Origin: Spirochaetia bacterium
GTDB lineage: Bacteria > Spirochaetota > Spirochaetia > Treponematales > Treponemataceae
Assembly: GCA_900769985.1 (NCBI GenBank)
Contig: CAAGIS010000064.1
Location: 62,001-126,000, forward strand
DNA: 64,000 nt
Direction of reading: 5' to 3'
Shown: one piece after another, positions 17,602 through 26,778 of the stretch
Position numbering within the stretch: position 1 is the stretch's first letter
How the letters are laid out: every line of letters begins with the position of its first letter
Translations under genes and position numbers: made by a program
The notes under the pieces: generated by a model
What the model was told of the DNA's origin: nothing
Seen by the model: the letters and a program-made list of their open reading frames with translations, nothing else
Databases searched by the model: none

Positions 17602-18417
17602 GTGAATTTTAAATTAACAGTTTTTACTAGTTTGACAGCCTTTGTTTTATCCTTTTTTACGGCTTTATTTTCAGGAGCAGGATTTTTTACTTCTTTGTTT
17701 AGGGCATTTATTCTTGCAGTTTTTTTTGGCGGTCTGTTTATCGGAATTCATTTTTTATACAAGAAGTTCTTAAATGATGAATCCTCTGATATTCAGGTAG
17801 CGGAAAATCCGTCGGGAACTGTTAAAAATCCGATTGGTAATAAAGTTGACATAACAATTGCTGACGAAGAACTGCAGGAAGACGACAGTTCTCCAAAGTT
17901 CATTTTGACAGGTCAGAACCAGATGCTTAATAAAAGCGATTTGGAAAATGTCAATAATGCAAATGGTTCTTCGTCAAAAGAAGATGAAGCGCTTTTAAAT
18001 GAAAAGTTTGATGCCGAAGAAACTGAACCAGTGAAACAGTCTGATTCAGAGTCAAAAGGGCAGGGCAATGAAACTGCTCAAAAGAAATCTGCTTATTCAT
18101 TTAAACCAGTGGCATTAGGAAAGAACTCTGATTTTGAATCTGACGAGTTTCCAAATATTGAAGATACTTTAGGTTCTAATTCTATTTTGAATAAACCTTC
18201 TGTTTCTGAAGATGACAGTATTGATGAATTTCCTGATATGGAAAATTCTGTTTCGCCGTTAAAAGACGGAGTTGTAACTGACAGTGATTTTGCTTCTGAC
18301 GGAAAACCAAAAGGAAGGCTGTCAGATACAGTTTTTCCTGACGGCTCAATGGCAGAAAGCAAAGATACCGGATTAATGGCAGAAGCTATTAGAACGATTT
18401 TGAAAAAAGAAGAATAA
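17602..18417 (+). CDS. acidic membrane-anchored protein of the motility operon
   Basis: A 271-residue protein with two adjacent hydrophobic segments near the N-terminus (about residues 5-27 and 30-55). A long acidic Ser/Asp/Glu-rich, apparently disordered tail follows. The tail repeats a short motif, SDEFPNIEDT and IDEFPDMENS, and ends in a small helical segment (GLMAEAIRTILKKEE). I do not recognise a named family. Its location between flhG and fliA suggests a motility-related scaffold. The start is GTG with GGGAGGATAAG upstream, and the frame continues cleanly. Confidence 0.8.
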   Translation: MNFKLTVFTSLTAFVLSFFTALFSGAGFFTSLFRAFILAVFFGGLFIGIHFLYKKFLNDESSDIQVAENPSGTVKNPIGNKVDITIADEELQEDDSSPKFILTGQNQMLNKSDLENVNNANGSSSKEDEALLNEKFDAEETEPVKQSDSESKGQGNETAQKKSAYSFKPVALGKNSDFESDEFPNIEDTLGSNSILNKPSVSEDDSIDEFPDMENSVSPLKDGVVTDSDFASDGKPKGRLSDTVFPDGSMAESKDTGLMAEAIRTILKKEE

Positions 18418-18438
18418 AAGTAATAAAGGGTGTGGAGT

Positions 18439-19227
18439 ATGGGATCATCACTTTTTGAAGAAAAGACAGAAGACGAACTTTGGCTGGAATATAGAAAAAC
18501 TAAGTCTCCCCAGTTAAGGGATAAGTTTATCAGGCAGTATATGCCGCTTGTAAAATATGTCGCTGGAAAACTTGCCGTCGGAATGCCTGGTAGCGTCGAA
18601 TTTGATGATTTGGTTGGCTTCGGGCAGTTTGGGCTTCTTGATGCAATTGAAAAATTTGATCCGGGCAAAAACGTCAAATTCAAGACTTATGCCGTTACAA
18701 GAATCCGAGGTGCAATCTTTGACGAATTGCGCCAGCTTGACTGGGTTCCGCGTTCTGTAAGGCAAAAATCCCGCGAAATAGAAGACACAATCGTCGAACT
18801 TGAGTCTAAATTAGGCAGGACTGCTACTGATGCAGAGATTGCAGAAAAACTCGGAGTTTCAGAATCTGAATATCAGCAGACAGTAATGAAAGTTTCTGGT
18901 ACAAGCGTGCTGTCATTAAATGATGTCTGGTATTCTGGTAACGACAATGATCATATGTCAATCGGTGACTCAATCGAATCTCCTTCAAGCCTTAATCCTG
19001 ATGTAATTGTAGAACGCGAAGAAATCAGAAAAGTAATCATAGAAGCAATAAATGAACTGCCAGAAAAAGAAAAAATGGTAATTGTTCTGTATTATCACGA
19101 AGATTTGACTTTTAAAGAAATCGGTCAGGTTCTTGAAGTAAGCGAATCAAGAATTTCACAGCTTCATACAAAAGCAAATTTAAGGCTGCGGGCAAAACTT
19201 ACTAATTTACGAAAAGGAATAATATAG
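18439..19227 (+). CDS. fliA: RNA polymerase sigma-28 factor FliA (WhiG type)
   Basis: A 262-residue sigma-70 family factor that directs late flagellar genes. Region 2 is DKFIRQYMPLVKYVAGKLA through DAIEKFDPGKNVKFKTYAVTRIRGAIFDELR (about residues 23-95). Region 3 contains RSVRQKSREIED. Region 4 contains the helix-turn-helix LTFKEIGQVLEVSESRISQL near residue 217. The ATG at 18439 is preferred to a GTG 9 nt earlier because AAAGGG is then spaced 9 nt away. No anti-sigma flgM is seen in the window. Confidence 0.95.
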   Translation: MGSSLFEEKTEDELWLEYRKTKSPQLRDKFIRQYMPLVKYVAGKLAVGMPGSVEFDDLVGFGQFGLLDAIEKFDPGKNVKFKTYAVTRIRGAIFDELRQLDWVPRSVRQKSREIEDTIVELESKLGRTATDAEIAEKLGVSESEYQQTVMKVSGTSVLSLNDVWYSGNDNDHMSIGDSIESPSSLNPDVIVEREEIRKVIIEAINELPEKEKMVIVLYYHEDLTFKEIGQVLEVSESRISQLHTKANLRLRAKLTNLRKGII

Positions 19228-19232
19228 GTTTT

Positions 19233-21206
19233 ATGGTAACTTTGGAAACTATAAGAAAAGACATGGAAGCTCAGCTGGCATTGGACAACAACATTCAGAG
19301 TGTAGTTGTCAATGCGGATACTATTGATGAAGCGCTTTCTGATGCTGCCGTTCAGCTTGATTCTAAGGTGTCTTATCTGGAATACGAAGTTATCGAAAAA
19401 GGCTCTGACGGATTTTTAGGTCTTGCAAAAAAGCCGTGGAAAGTAAGAATTTACCAGACTTCTGAAGGACTTGCAAAGAAAAAGAAAGTTGTTTCAAGCA
19501 GTGGCATAAGTTCAGAGGAATTCAGTGAAGAAATAAAGACTGTCGATCAGGACGGACTTTTTTATATCCGTCATTTTGGAAACGATATATGCTTAAAAGT
19601 CGTTCTTCCTGTAGGAAAAGGAAAAAACGTCGACCCGAAAGAAATTATTTCAGAAGCAACACGTACAGATACTCTGTCGCTTGAAGAAGACAAAATTAAG
19701 AAATTTGCAAAAAACGGAACAGACAATAAATATGAACCTGTCGGAACTTACAAGCATGTTGGCGCAGGAGATGCGCTCATTGTTGTTGACATTTCAAAAG
19801 ACGAAATGCTTGCTACTGTTACAGTAACACCTCCGTCGTTAAGCGGTTCAGAAATTTCTGCAGAGCAGATTATAAGGCAGCTTGAAACGCAGGGTGTCGT
19901 TGCAGGAATTGAGCAGGACAAAATTGATGAATTTGTCGATAATCCTGTTTATAATTCACCGTGCGAAGTTGCTGCTGCAATAAAGCCTCAGGACGGAAGG
20001 GATGCTTATATTGTATTCAATTTTGAAACAGACCAGACAAAACTTAGGTTGCGCGAAACAAAAGACGGTCAGGTAAATTTCAAGGAACTTAACCAGATTC
20101 ACAACGTAATAAAAGGTGAGCCTCTTGCTCAGAAAATGCCACCAGAGCGTGGAAAAGCCGGTAAAACTTTGTTCGGTCGTTATCTTGAAGCAAAAAACGG
20201 TAAAGATATCCGCCTTCCTTTAGGTAAGAATGTTGAACTTGATAAAGACGGTGTGACAATCATAGCTTCCATAAACGGAAGGGTAATTTATGAGGCAGAA
20301 CGTATTTCTGTTGAACCTGTTCTTGAACTTGATGCAGTAAATATTAAAACCGGAAACATTGACTTTTTGGGAACTGTCGTTGTTAAAGGAAATGTCGAAG
20401 ACGGTTACGATGTCAAGGCTGCTGGTAATATCGAAGTTAACGGAACTGTCGGACAGAGCCATCTCAAGTCTGAGTACGGTGATATTATTGTTTCGCAGGG
20501 AATTTTCGGACATGATGTCGGAGTTATTCAGGCAGGAAAGTCGCTCTGGGCAAAATTCATTCAGTCTGCAAAAGTTGAAGTTGAAGAGTTCTGTATAGTT
20601 TCTGACAGCATTATGAACTCAGAAGTTACCGCAATGAAACGCATTATATTGAACGGAAAAAAAGCCCAAATTACAGGCGGTCATTTGTTTGCTACAGAAG
20701 AAATCTGTGCTAAAAATATCGGAAGTCCTGGTGGCGGAACTGAAACAATCCTTGAAGTCGGTTTTGATCCCCGATTGAAGCAGCGCCTTGCAGAAATTCA
20801 AGATGAACAGAATCAGTTGATGCGAGAACTTGAAGAAACAGATAATAATATCGTAACTCTTGAAAATTTTAAAAAGCAGCGCCGCACTCTTGTAAAAGAA
20901 AAACAGGAGCAGCTTGACAATTTAAAGAAGCGCAAAGAAGAAATTACGTCAAAATCAGAAGAATATTCTACGGAAGTAGAACAGATTTTGCAGCGCATGC
21001 ATGAATTAAAAGTCTTTGGTAAAGTAAAGGCATCTGGAACAGTTTATTCAGGTGTAAAAATTTATGTACGCGATGTAGTCGATGAAGTAAGACAGGATGC
21101 AAAAAACGTAACTTTCTACTTTGAAAACGGATTTGTCCGTCGTGGCAAATATGAAGAACCTGATATGACTGATATAAAGGCCCCAGAAGGATATTCGACT
21201 TACTGA
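19233..21206 (+). CDS. FapA family (DUF342) protein with Jag-N-like N-terminus
   Basis: A 657-residue protein. Residues about 12-80 resemble a Jag-N module, with the pattern SVVVNADTIDEALSDAAVQL and then GSDGFLGLAKKPWKVRI. The central region (about 110-480) is a DUF342/FapA domain with a right-handed beta-helix-like series (NIKTGNIDFLGTVVVKGNV, AAGNIEVNGTVGQSH). Next is a coiled coil (about 515-590), then a final beta segment. FapA-like proteins follow fliA in many spirochaetes; the function is not settled. It starts 5 nt after fliA and ends the motility operon. Confidence 0.85.
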   Translation: MVTLETIRKDMEAQLALDNNIQSVVVNADTIDEALSDAAVQLDSKVSYLEYEVIEKGSDGFLGLAKKPWKVRIYQTSEGLAKKKKVVSSSGISSEEFSEEIKTVDQDGLFYIRHFGNDICLKVVLPVGKGKNVDPKEIISEATRTDTLSLEEDKIKKFAKNGTDNKYEPVGTYKHVGAGDALIVVDISKDEMLATVTVTPPSLSGSEISAEQIIRQLETQGVVAGIEQDKIDEFVDNPVYNSPCEVAAAIKPQDGRDAYIVFNFETDQTKLRLRETKDGQVNFKELNQIHNVIKGEPLAQKMPPERGKAGKTLFGRYLEAKNGKDIRLPLGKNVELDKDGVTIIASINGRVIYEAERISVEPVLELDAVNIKTGNIDFLGTVVVKGNVEDGYDVKAAGNIEVNGTVGQSHLKSEYGDIIVSQGIFGHDVGVIQAGKSLWAKFIQSAKVEVEEFCIVSDSIMNSEVTAMKRIILNGKKAQITGGHLFATEEICAKNIGSPGGGTETILEVGFDPRLKQRLAEIQDEQNQLMRELEETDNNIVTLENFKKQRRTLVKEKQEQLDNLKKRKEEITSKSEEYSTEVEQILQRMHELKVFGKVKASGTVYSGVKIYVRDVVDEVRQDAKNVTFYFENGFVRRGKYEEPDMTDIKAPEGYSTY

Positions 21207-21280
21207 TTTACAGACAATGTATTTTTTAATCATTGTATAGATAAGATTTCCCTGCTATTCCCTAAACCTTATTAAAATGC

Positions 21281-21286
21281 TATACT
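21281..21286 (+). promoter_or_regulatory. extended -10 element upstream of the DEAD-box helicase
   Basis: TGCTATACT gives a TGn-extended -10 (TATACT at 21281-21286). The -35 region is poor. It would give a leader of about 95 nt before the start codon at 21382. Confidence 0.4.
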
Positions 21287-21381
21287 TATTTGATTAGAGG
21301 TGTGTTTTGTAGAAAAACTTGTGTTTTTTTACGTTTTATTACAGTTAAATATGATTATTTTAATTTGATAAGGTATATATT

Positions 21382-22998
21382 ATGGAATTTAGTGAATTTA
21401 ATCTGGATGAGAGACTATTAAGCGGTATCCAAAGTACTGGTTATGTAAACTGTACGCCTGTTCAGCAGCAGGTAATAGAAGCGAGCCGCGATGGAAGCGA
21501 TTTATATGTACAGTCTCAGACAGGAACAGGAAAAACTGCTGCCTATCTGATTGCAATAATGCAGGAGATGCTGTCAAAATCTGAACTGAAAAATAAAAAA
21601 GCATTGATTCTTGTTCCTACAAGAGAACTTGCAGTTCAAGTTGAACACGAATGTCGTGCGCTCTGTCAAAAAACAGACATTTCTGTTTTCAGTTTTTATG
21701 GTGGCGTCGGATACGAAAAACAGATACGTGCAATTGAAAACGATGTCAACATTCTTGTTGCAACACCAGGCAGAATCATCGACTTGCAGGAACAGAATAA
21801 ACTTGATTTGTCAAATGTAGGTTTTGCTGTTATTGACGAAGCTGACAGAATGTTCGACATGGGATTTTATCCTGAGTTGCGTATTATTTTAAAACATCTG
21901 CCTGCAGCAGACAGCAGGCAGACAATGCTTTTTTCTGCAACGCTGAATACTTATGTAAAAAATCTCGCATGGGAATATACAAGAGATGCAAAAGAAATCA
22001 CTATAGAAGCAGAAAACATTACTGTTGATGAAATCAAGCAGGAGCTGATTCATGTTTCAAGCGATGAAAAAACAAGGCTTCTTGTCGGAATTCTTCAGCG
22101 TGAAAAGCCTGACAGCACTATAATATTCTGTAATACAAAAAAAAGCTGTGAGATTATCGGTAAGCGTCTTCAGATAAACGGATTTTCATGTGGTTTTATA
22201 ATCGGTGATATGCCTCAGAGCCGCAGGCTTAAAGTTCTGAATGACTTTAAGTCTTCTAAAATTTCAATTCTTGTTGCTACAGACGTTGCAGCGCGGGGAA
22301 TCGATGTAAATGACCTTTCGCTTGTAGTAAATTACGATTTGCCGAATGAACCAGAAAATTACGTTCACAGAATCGGACGCACTGCACGCGCTGGAAAAAC
22401 AGGCAAGGCATATACATTCTGTTCAGAAAAAGACGTGTACGATTTACCTTCAATCGAACGCTATATCGGACAGTCAATTCCAAGCAGTGTATGCAATAAC
22501 GAACTTTTAGGAGAAGATAAGAGCGAAGGAACTTATATAAAACTAGATTCTTACAATGATGATGAACCTAAAAGATATTCGCACGATAAATATGTTTCCG
22601 GCAAAAATGACAGACGGTATGCAGGAAAGAGCAGAAAATACAAAAAACACTATCCAGAAGGCAAAGACAGTTTTAAAAATCAGAATCGCACTCCAAAAGA
22701 AAGCGGCAAAGATATAGAAAATCTGTCTAGCATGTCATTTGAAGAGCGGATGGAAATTTACAAGAAGAAATATGCAAATTCTTCAAAGCCTTCTTACAGT
22801 TCAAATAATAAAAAAACTGATTCAAATGACAGAAAGAAGCAGGGTAATAATTACGGCAAATCAAAGTCTTCTTTCAAAAATGTTTCTCAAAATAAAACTG
22901 GACAAAACATCAAGACTTATGACAGTTCTAAAAAGGGAGTTAAAAGTCAGGGACTTTTTGCCCGTATAAAATCTCTTTTTTCAAAGAAGGATAAATAA
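21382..22998 (+). CDS. DEAD-box ATP-dependent RNA helicase
   Basis: A 538-residue helicase. Q-motif region GYVNCTPVQQQVI, motif I QTGTGKT near residue 50, PTRELA, TPGR, motif II DEAD near residue 151, motif III SAT, and the C-terminal motifs ATDVAARGIDV and HRIGRTARAGKTG are all visible. From about residue 385 there is a long basic, Lys/Ser/Asn/Tyr-rich tail of low complexity that likely binds RNA. The class is that of RhlE/CshA-type helicases in ribosome assembly or RNA decay. AAGG lies 9 nt before the ATG. The stop overlaps the next ATG (TAATG). Confidence 0.93.
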   Translation: MEFSEFNLDERLLSGIQSTGYVNCTPVQQQVIEASRDGSDLYVQSQTGTGKTAAYLIAIMQEMLSKSELKNKKALILVPTRELAVQVEHECRALCQKTDISVFSFYGGVGYEKQIRAIENDVNILVATPGRIIDLQEQNKLDLSNVGFAVIDEADRMFDMGFYPELRIILKHLPAADSRQTMLFSATLNTYVKNLAWEYTRDAKEITIEAENITVDEIKQELIHVSSDEKTRLLVGILQREKPDSTIIFCNTKKSCEIIGKRLQINGFSCGFIIGDMPQSRRLKVLNDFKSSKISILVATDVAARGIDVNDLSLVVNYDLPNEPENYVHRIGRTARAGKTGKAYTFCSEKDVYDLPSIERYIGQSIPSSVCNNELLGEDKSEGTYIKLDSYNDDEPKRYSHDKYVSGKNDRRYAGKSRKYKKHYPEGKDSFKNQNRTPKESGKDIENLSSMSFEERMEIYKKKYANSSKPSYSSNNKKTDSNDRKKQGNNYGKSKSSFKNVSQNKTGQNIKTYDSSKKGVKSQGLFARIKSLFSKKDK

Positions 22999-24635
22999 TG
23001 ATTACAGTAAGTGACGTCAGTTTAACATTCAGTGAAAAACCTCTTTTTAAAGATGTTAATTTAAAATTTACAAGCGGAAACTGTTATGGAATTATCGGTG
23101 CAAACGGAGCCGGAAAATCAACTTTTTTAAAAGTCCTTTCAGGCGAACTTGAACATGACAGCGGCACGATTTCAATTACTCCGGGCGAACGAATGGCTGT
23201 ATTAAAGCAGGATCACTTTGCTTATGACAAATATTCTGTAAAAGACACTGTAATGATGGGATTTCCTAAATTGTATGAATGTGCAAAAGCGCGTGAAGCA
23301 ATCTATGAAAAGTCTGATTTTTCAGAAGAAGACGGAATAAAGGCAAGTGAACTTGAAGGCGAATTTTCTGAACTTGGCGGCTGGGAAGCTGAAAACCAGA
23401 TAGAACAGATGCTCTCGGGTCTTGGACTTGAAGAAGAACATCATGACAAAATGATGAGCGACCTTGACGAAAGCCAAAAAGTACGAGTTCTTCTTGCACA
23501 GGCACTTTTCGGAAATCCTGAAATTCTTCTGCTCGACGAACCTACAAACGGTCTTGATCTTGAATCTATTGCATGGCTTGAAGACTTTTTGATGGAATTT
23601 CCTAATACAGTAATTGTCGTAAGCCATGACAGGCACTTTTTAAATTCAGTATGTACTTACATCTGTGATATTGATTACGGCAAAATCAGCCAGTTCTCAG
23701 GCAACTATGACTTCTGGTATCAGATGAGTCAGATTATGCAGCGTCAGGCAAAAGACCAGGCTAAAAAACGTGAAGAAAAAATGGCTGACTTAAAGGAATT
23801 TATCCAGCGGTTTGCTTCTAATGCTGCAAAATCAAAACAGGCAACAAGCCGCAAAAAGATTTACGACAAACTCGCACTTGAAGAACTTCCTGTTACAAGC
23901 CGTAAATTTCCTTATGTTCATTTTAAGGCAGACAGGGAAATCGGAAACAATGTTCTTGAAGTTAAAAAACTTAATTACAGTGAAGACGGTACGAATCTTT
24001 TAAAAGATTATTCACTTATTGTAAACAGAACAGATAAAATCGCCTTTGTCGGAATCGAACACAATTCAATTTCTGCTTTATTTGACATTATTTCAGGCGA
24101 AAAAAAAGCTGACAGCGGAGAATATTTCTGGGGTCAGACTATAAAATCTGCATACCTTCCGCGTGATAATTCTGAGTATTTTAATAATGATTATAATATT
24201 ACAGACTGGCTAAGACAGTATTCTCCAGAACAGGACGATGCTTATGTAAGGGGCTTTCTCGGAAGAATGCTGTTTTCAGGTGATGAGTCTTTAAAGCCTG
24301 TAAAAGTTTTATCCGGTGGTGAAAAAGTTCGGTGCATGCTTTCAAAACTTCAGCTTTCGGGCGCAAATGTCCTGATTTTAGATGACCCGACAAATCACCT
24401 TGACCTTGAGTCTATCCAAAGTTTAAACGAAGCGCTCAAAGTTTTTCCTGGTGTAATACTGTTTACAAGTCATGACCATGAGTTCGTTCAGTCAATTGCA
24501 AACCGCATTGTCGAAATTACACCTAAAGGCGTAATTGACAGAATGATGCAGTTTGACGATTATAGAAAAGATGAACAGATTAACGAGATGAGAGCAGAAT
24601 TTTACAAAGATTCGGGAAAGAAAATAAGATATTAA
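22998..24635 (+). CDS. YbiT-like ABC-F ATPase with one degenerate ATP site
   Basis: A 545-residue twin-NBD ABC-F protein without membrane spans; the family acts on the ribosome E site. NBD1 has Walker A GANGAGKST (about 34-42) and Walker B LLLDEPTNGLD, but its signature is SDLDESQKVR, not LSGG. After a linker of about 80 residues, NBD2 has LSGGEKVR and LILDDPTNHLD, but where Walker A should be it reads GIEHNSIS (near residue 351), with no GKS/T. NBD2 also has Asp for the catalytic Glu. One composite site should work and the other should not. The start overlaps the helicase stop. Confidence 0.9.
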   Translation: MITVSDVSLTFSEKPLFKDVNLKFTSGNCYGIIGANGAGKSTFLKVLSGELEHDSGTISITPGERMAVLKQDHFAYDKYSVKDTVMMGFPKLYECAKAREAIYEKSDFSEEDGIKASELEGEFSELGGWEAENQIEQMLSGLGLEEEHHDKMMSDLDESQKVRVLLAQALFGNPEILLLDEPTNGLDLESIAWLEDFLMEFPNTVIVVSHDRHFLNSVCTYICDIDYGKISQFSGNYDFWYQMSQIMQRQAKDQAKKREEKMADLKEFIQRFASNAAKSKQATSRKKIYDKLALEELPVTSRKFPYVHFKADREIGNNVLEVKKLNYSEDGTNLLKDYSLIVNRTDKIAFVGIEHNSISALFDIISGEKKADSGEYFWGQTIKSAYLPRDNSEYFNNDYNITDWLRQYSPEQDDAYVRGFLGRMLFSGDESLKPVKVLSGGEKVRCMLSKLQLSGANVLILDDPTNHLDLESIQSLNEALKVFPGVILFTSHDHEFVQSIANRIVEITPKGVIDRMMQFDDYRKDEQINEMRAEFYKDSGKKIRY

Positions 24636-24682
24636 AAATTTAACGGAACATCGAAAAGATTCGTCTTTGGTGATTTTTGCCG

Positions 24683-24724
24683 GGAAGTGTTGAGTAATCG
24701 CTTCAAGTGTTAATCAGCACTTCC
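24683..24724. repeat. imperfect hairpin between convergent genes
   Basis: GGAAGTGTTGA (24683-24693) and TCAGCACTTCC (24714-24724) form an 11-bp stem with one mismatch and a 20-nt loop. It abuts the stop codon of the UvrD-type helicase and lies in the 89-nt gap after the ABC-F gene. No T-run follows on either strand, so it is not a classical terminator. It could block readthrough or protect 3' ends. Confidence 0.5.
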
Positions 24725-26740
24725 TTAGTTATCTGTTCCTCCAAACATTTTTCTCATATTCTCAAGAATGTCATGCGCTTTTTCGTCAGAGACAATTCCT
24801 GCAGGTTCGTGGTATTCTACTAAATTGACAGGAATCTCATCCAAAAATCTTGACGGAACGCAGTCTACGACAGATTGCATTTTTCGTCGTTTCCTGCATG
24901 CAGAAATAAAAAGTTTGTCTCTTGCACGTGTTATCGCAACGTAAAAAAGCCGGCGCTCTTCTTCGATATTTCCGTCGCCTTCTTCTATGGAGCGCGCATG
25001 AGGAATAAGTCCGTCTTCTGCACCAGCGATAAATACTACAGGAAATTCAAGTCCTTTTGATGCGTGTATAGTCATAAGGTTTACTTTTCCCTTGTCATTT
25101 TCGTCATCTCCGTCATCGCGGCTTAAAAGAGTAATGCGGTTAAGATATGTGTAAAGGTTAGCATCAAAATTATCTGGATTATTTTCCCATGTTTCGATGG
25201 AGTGAATTAAACTTTCAATGTTCAGGTATTTAAATCGTGCAGCTTTTTCGCTTTTCGGGTTGTCGCATATAAGGTAATCCCAGTAATTTATTTCTTCAAC
25301 TAAAGCGCGCACTTTTTTTGAAAGACCTTTTCCGCTTATCATTGACGAATTGCTTTCGATTAAACTCATAAAAGACTGTAAATCGGCTTTTGTCTTTTCT
25401 GCAAGTGGAGAACCTTCCATTCCAAGCAAGTCTGTAATCGCAGTCCACAGTGTACAGTGGTTCATAAGAGCATAATCATTTAGCATTTCAAGCGTTGCGC
25501 GTCCTATTCCGCGACGTGGAACATTAATGATTCTGATTAAATTTACATCGTCATCATGATTTGCAATAACGCGGAGATAACTTATTATGTCTTTTATTTC
25601 TTTTCGCTGAAAAAAACTCGTTCCTCCGCTCATTGTATACGGAATATTTGCTTCGAGGAAAGCTTCTTCAATTGCCCGGCTCTGTGTATTTGCACGCATT
25701 AAAACACCAAACTGGTCGTATTTAAGTTTTTCTTCCATTGAAATTCCTTGTATGCTTTCGGCTATAAAACTTGCTTCATCAGTTTCATTTTCAGGCATGA
25801 AAATTTCGATAGGTTTGCCGGAGTTGTTGCCGCTCCAGAGTTTTTTGTCTTTTCGGTTTGTATTATGAGAAATTACACCGTTTGCAGCAGCAAGGATTGT
25901 TTCTGTAGAGCGGTAATTCTGTTCAAGGCGGATTTCTTTCATTCCCTGAAAGTCTTTTTCAAAATTTATTATGTTCTGGTAGTCTGCACCGCGCCAGCTG
26001 TAAATTGACTGATCATCATCACCGACAACTGCGACATTCTTGTCTGCAAGAAGATGCATAAACTCGTATTGCTGGTGGCTTGTATCCTGAAATTCATCAA
26101 TCATAATGTATTTGTATCGGCTACGGTATTTTTCAAGGACTTCAGGAAATTCCTTAAAAATTTTTATCGGGAGGACTATCAAATCATCAAAGTCTACGGC
26201 ATTGTAAAGTTTTAACCCTGACTGATAGTTTTCATACAATTCTTTGTACATATCATTGGCACATTCCCAATTTTTGCGTCCTGTTTTTATGTTTGAAAAT
26301 AGGTTTCCGATTTTATATACATCAAGTGCATCAGAAGTAAATCCAAGTTCGCGACCAGTTTCCTTTATAAGACTGTTTCTGTCAGTTTCATCATAAATAG
26401 AAAAATTTTCCCTCCAGCCAAGATTTGTAATTTCCTGACGCAAAATTTTTACGCCGAATGCATGAAAAGTAGAAACTGTCAGATTTTGCAATTTTTTTCC
26501 AGTCAAATCTTTTATGCGTTCTTCCATTTCGCGTGCAGCTTTGTTTGTAAAAGTGAGGGCCAGAATCTGACTCTGCGGAATTCCGATGTCAAGCATGTGC
26601 GCAATCCTATAAGTGATTACGCGCGTTTTTCCGCTTCCAGCTCCTGCAATAATCAAAATTGGACCATCAATTGTCGTAACGGCTCTGTACTGTTCAGGAT
26701 TGAGTTCTTTTTTTAATGTTTCTAAATCTAATGCTGCCAT
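24725..26740 (-). CDS. UvrD/PcrA/Rep family superfamily 1 DNA helicase
   Basis: A 671-residue SF1A helicase. Motifs seen: LNPEQYRAV (Q), GAGSGKTRVITYR (I, about residues 33-45), TFTNKAAREMEER (Ia), IDEFQDTS (II), GDDDQSIYSWRGAD (III), LEQNYRST (IV), TIHASKGLEFPVVF (V) and VAITRARDKL (VI). These enzymes unwind DNA in repair and replication restart. The length is slightly short for PcrA/UvrD and closer to Rep. Promoter TTGCAA-N17-TACATT ends 9 nt before the ATG; no Shine-Dalgarno is evident. Confidence 0.93.
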   Translation of the reverse strand: MAALDLETLKKELNPEQYRAVTTIDGPILIIAGAGSGKTRVITYRIAHMLDIGIPQSQILALTFTNKAAREMEERIKDLTGKKLQNLTVSTFHAFGVKILRQEITNLGWRENFSIYDETDRNSLIKETGRELGFTSDALDVYKIGNLFSNIKTGRKNWECANDMYKELYENYQSGLKLYNAVDFDDLIVLPIKIFKEFPEVLEKYRSRYKYIMIDEFQDTSHQQYEFMHLLADKNVAVVGDDDQSIYSWRGADYQNIINFEKDFQGMKEIRLEQNYRSTETILAAANGVISHNTNRKDKKLWSGNNSGKPIEIFMPENETDEASFIAESIQGISMEEKLKYDQFGVLMRANTQSRAIEEAFLEANIPYTMSGGTSFFQRKEIKDIISYLRVIANHDDDVNLIRIINVPRRGIGRATLEMLNDYALMNHCTLWTAITDLLGMEGSPLAEKTKADLQSFMSLIESNSSMISGKGLSKKVRALVEEINYWDYLICDNPKSEKAARFKYLNIESLIHSIETWENNPDNFDANLYTYLNRITLLSRDDGDDENDKGKVNLMTIHASKGLEFPVVFIAGAEDGLIPHARSIEEGDGNIEEERRLFYVAITRARDKLFISACRKRRKMQSVVDCVPSRFLDEIPVNLVEYHEPAGIVSDEKAHDILENMRKMFGGTDN

Positions 26741-26749
26741 AGAAAAATA

Positions 26750-26778
26750 AATGTATCACGAAAGACATTATTTTGCAA
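26750..26778 (-). promoter_or_regulatory. UvrD-type helicase promoter (near-leaderless)
   Basis: On the minus strand: TTGCAA (26778-26773), a 17-nt spacer, TACATT (26755-26750), then 9 nt to the ATG at 26740. The predicted leader is only a few bases. Confidence 0.5.

Noticed and set aside
21207..21240. Possible terminator after the FapA-like gene
   Set aside because: ACAATG/CATTGT gives only a 6-bp A/T-rich stem with no T-run after it.
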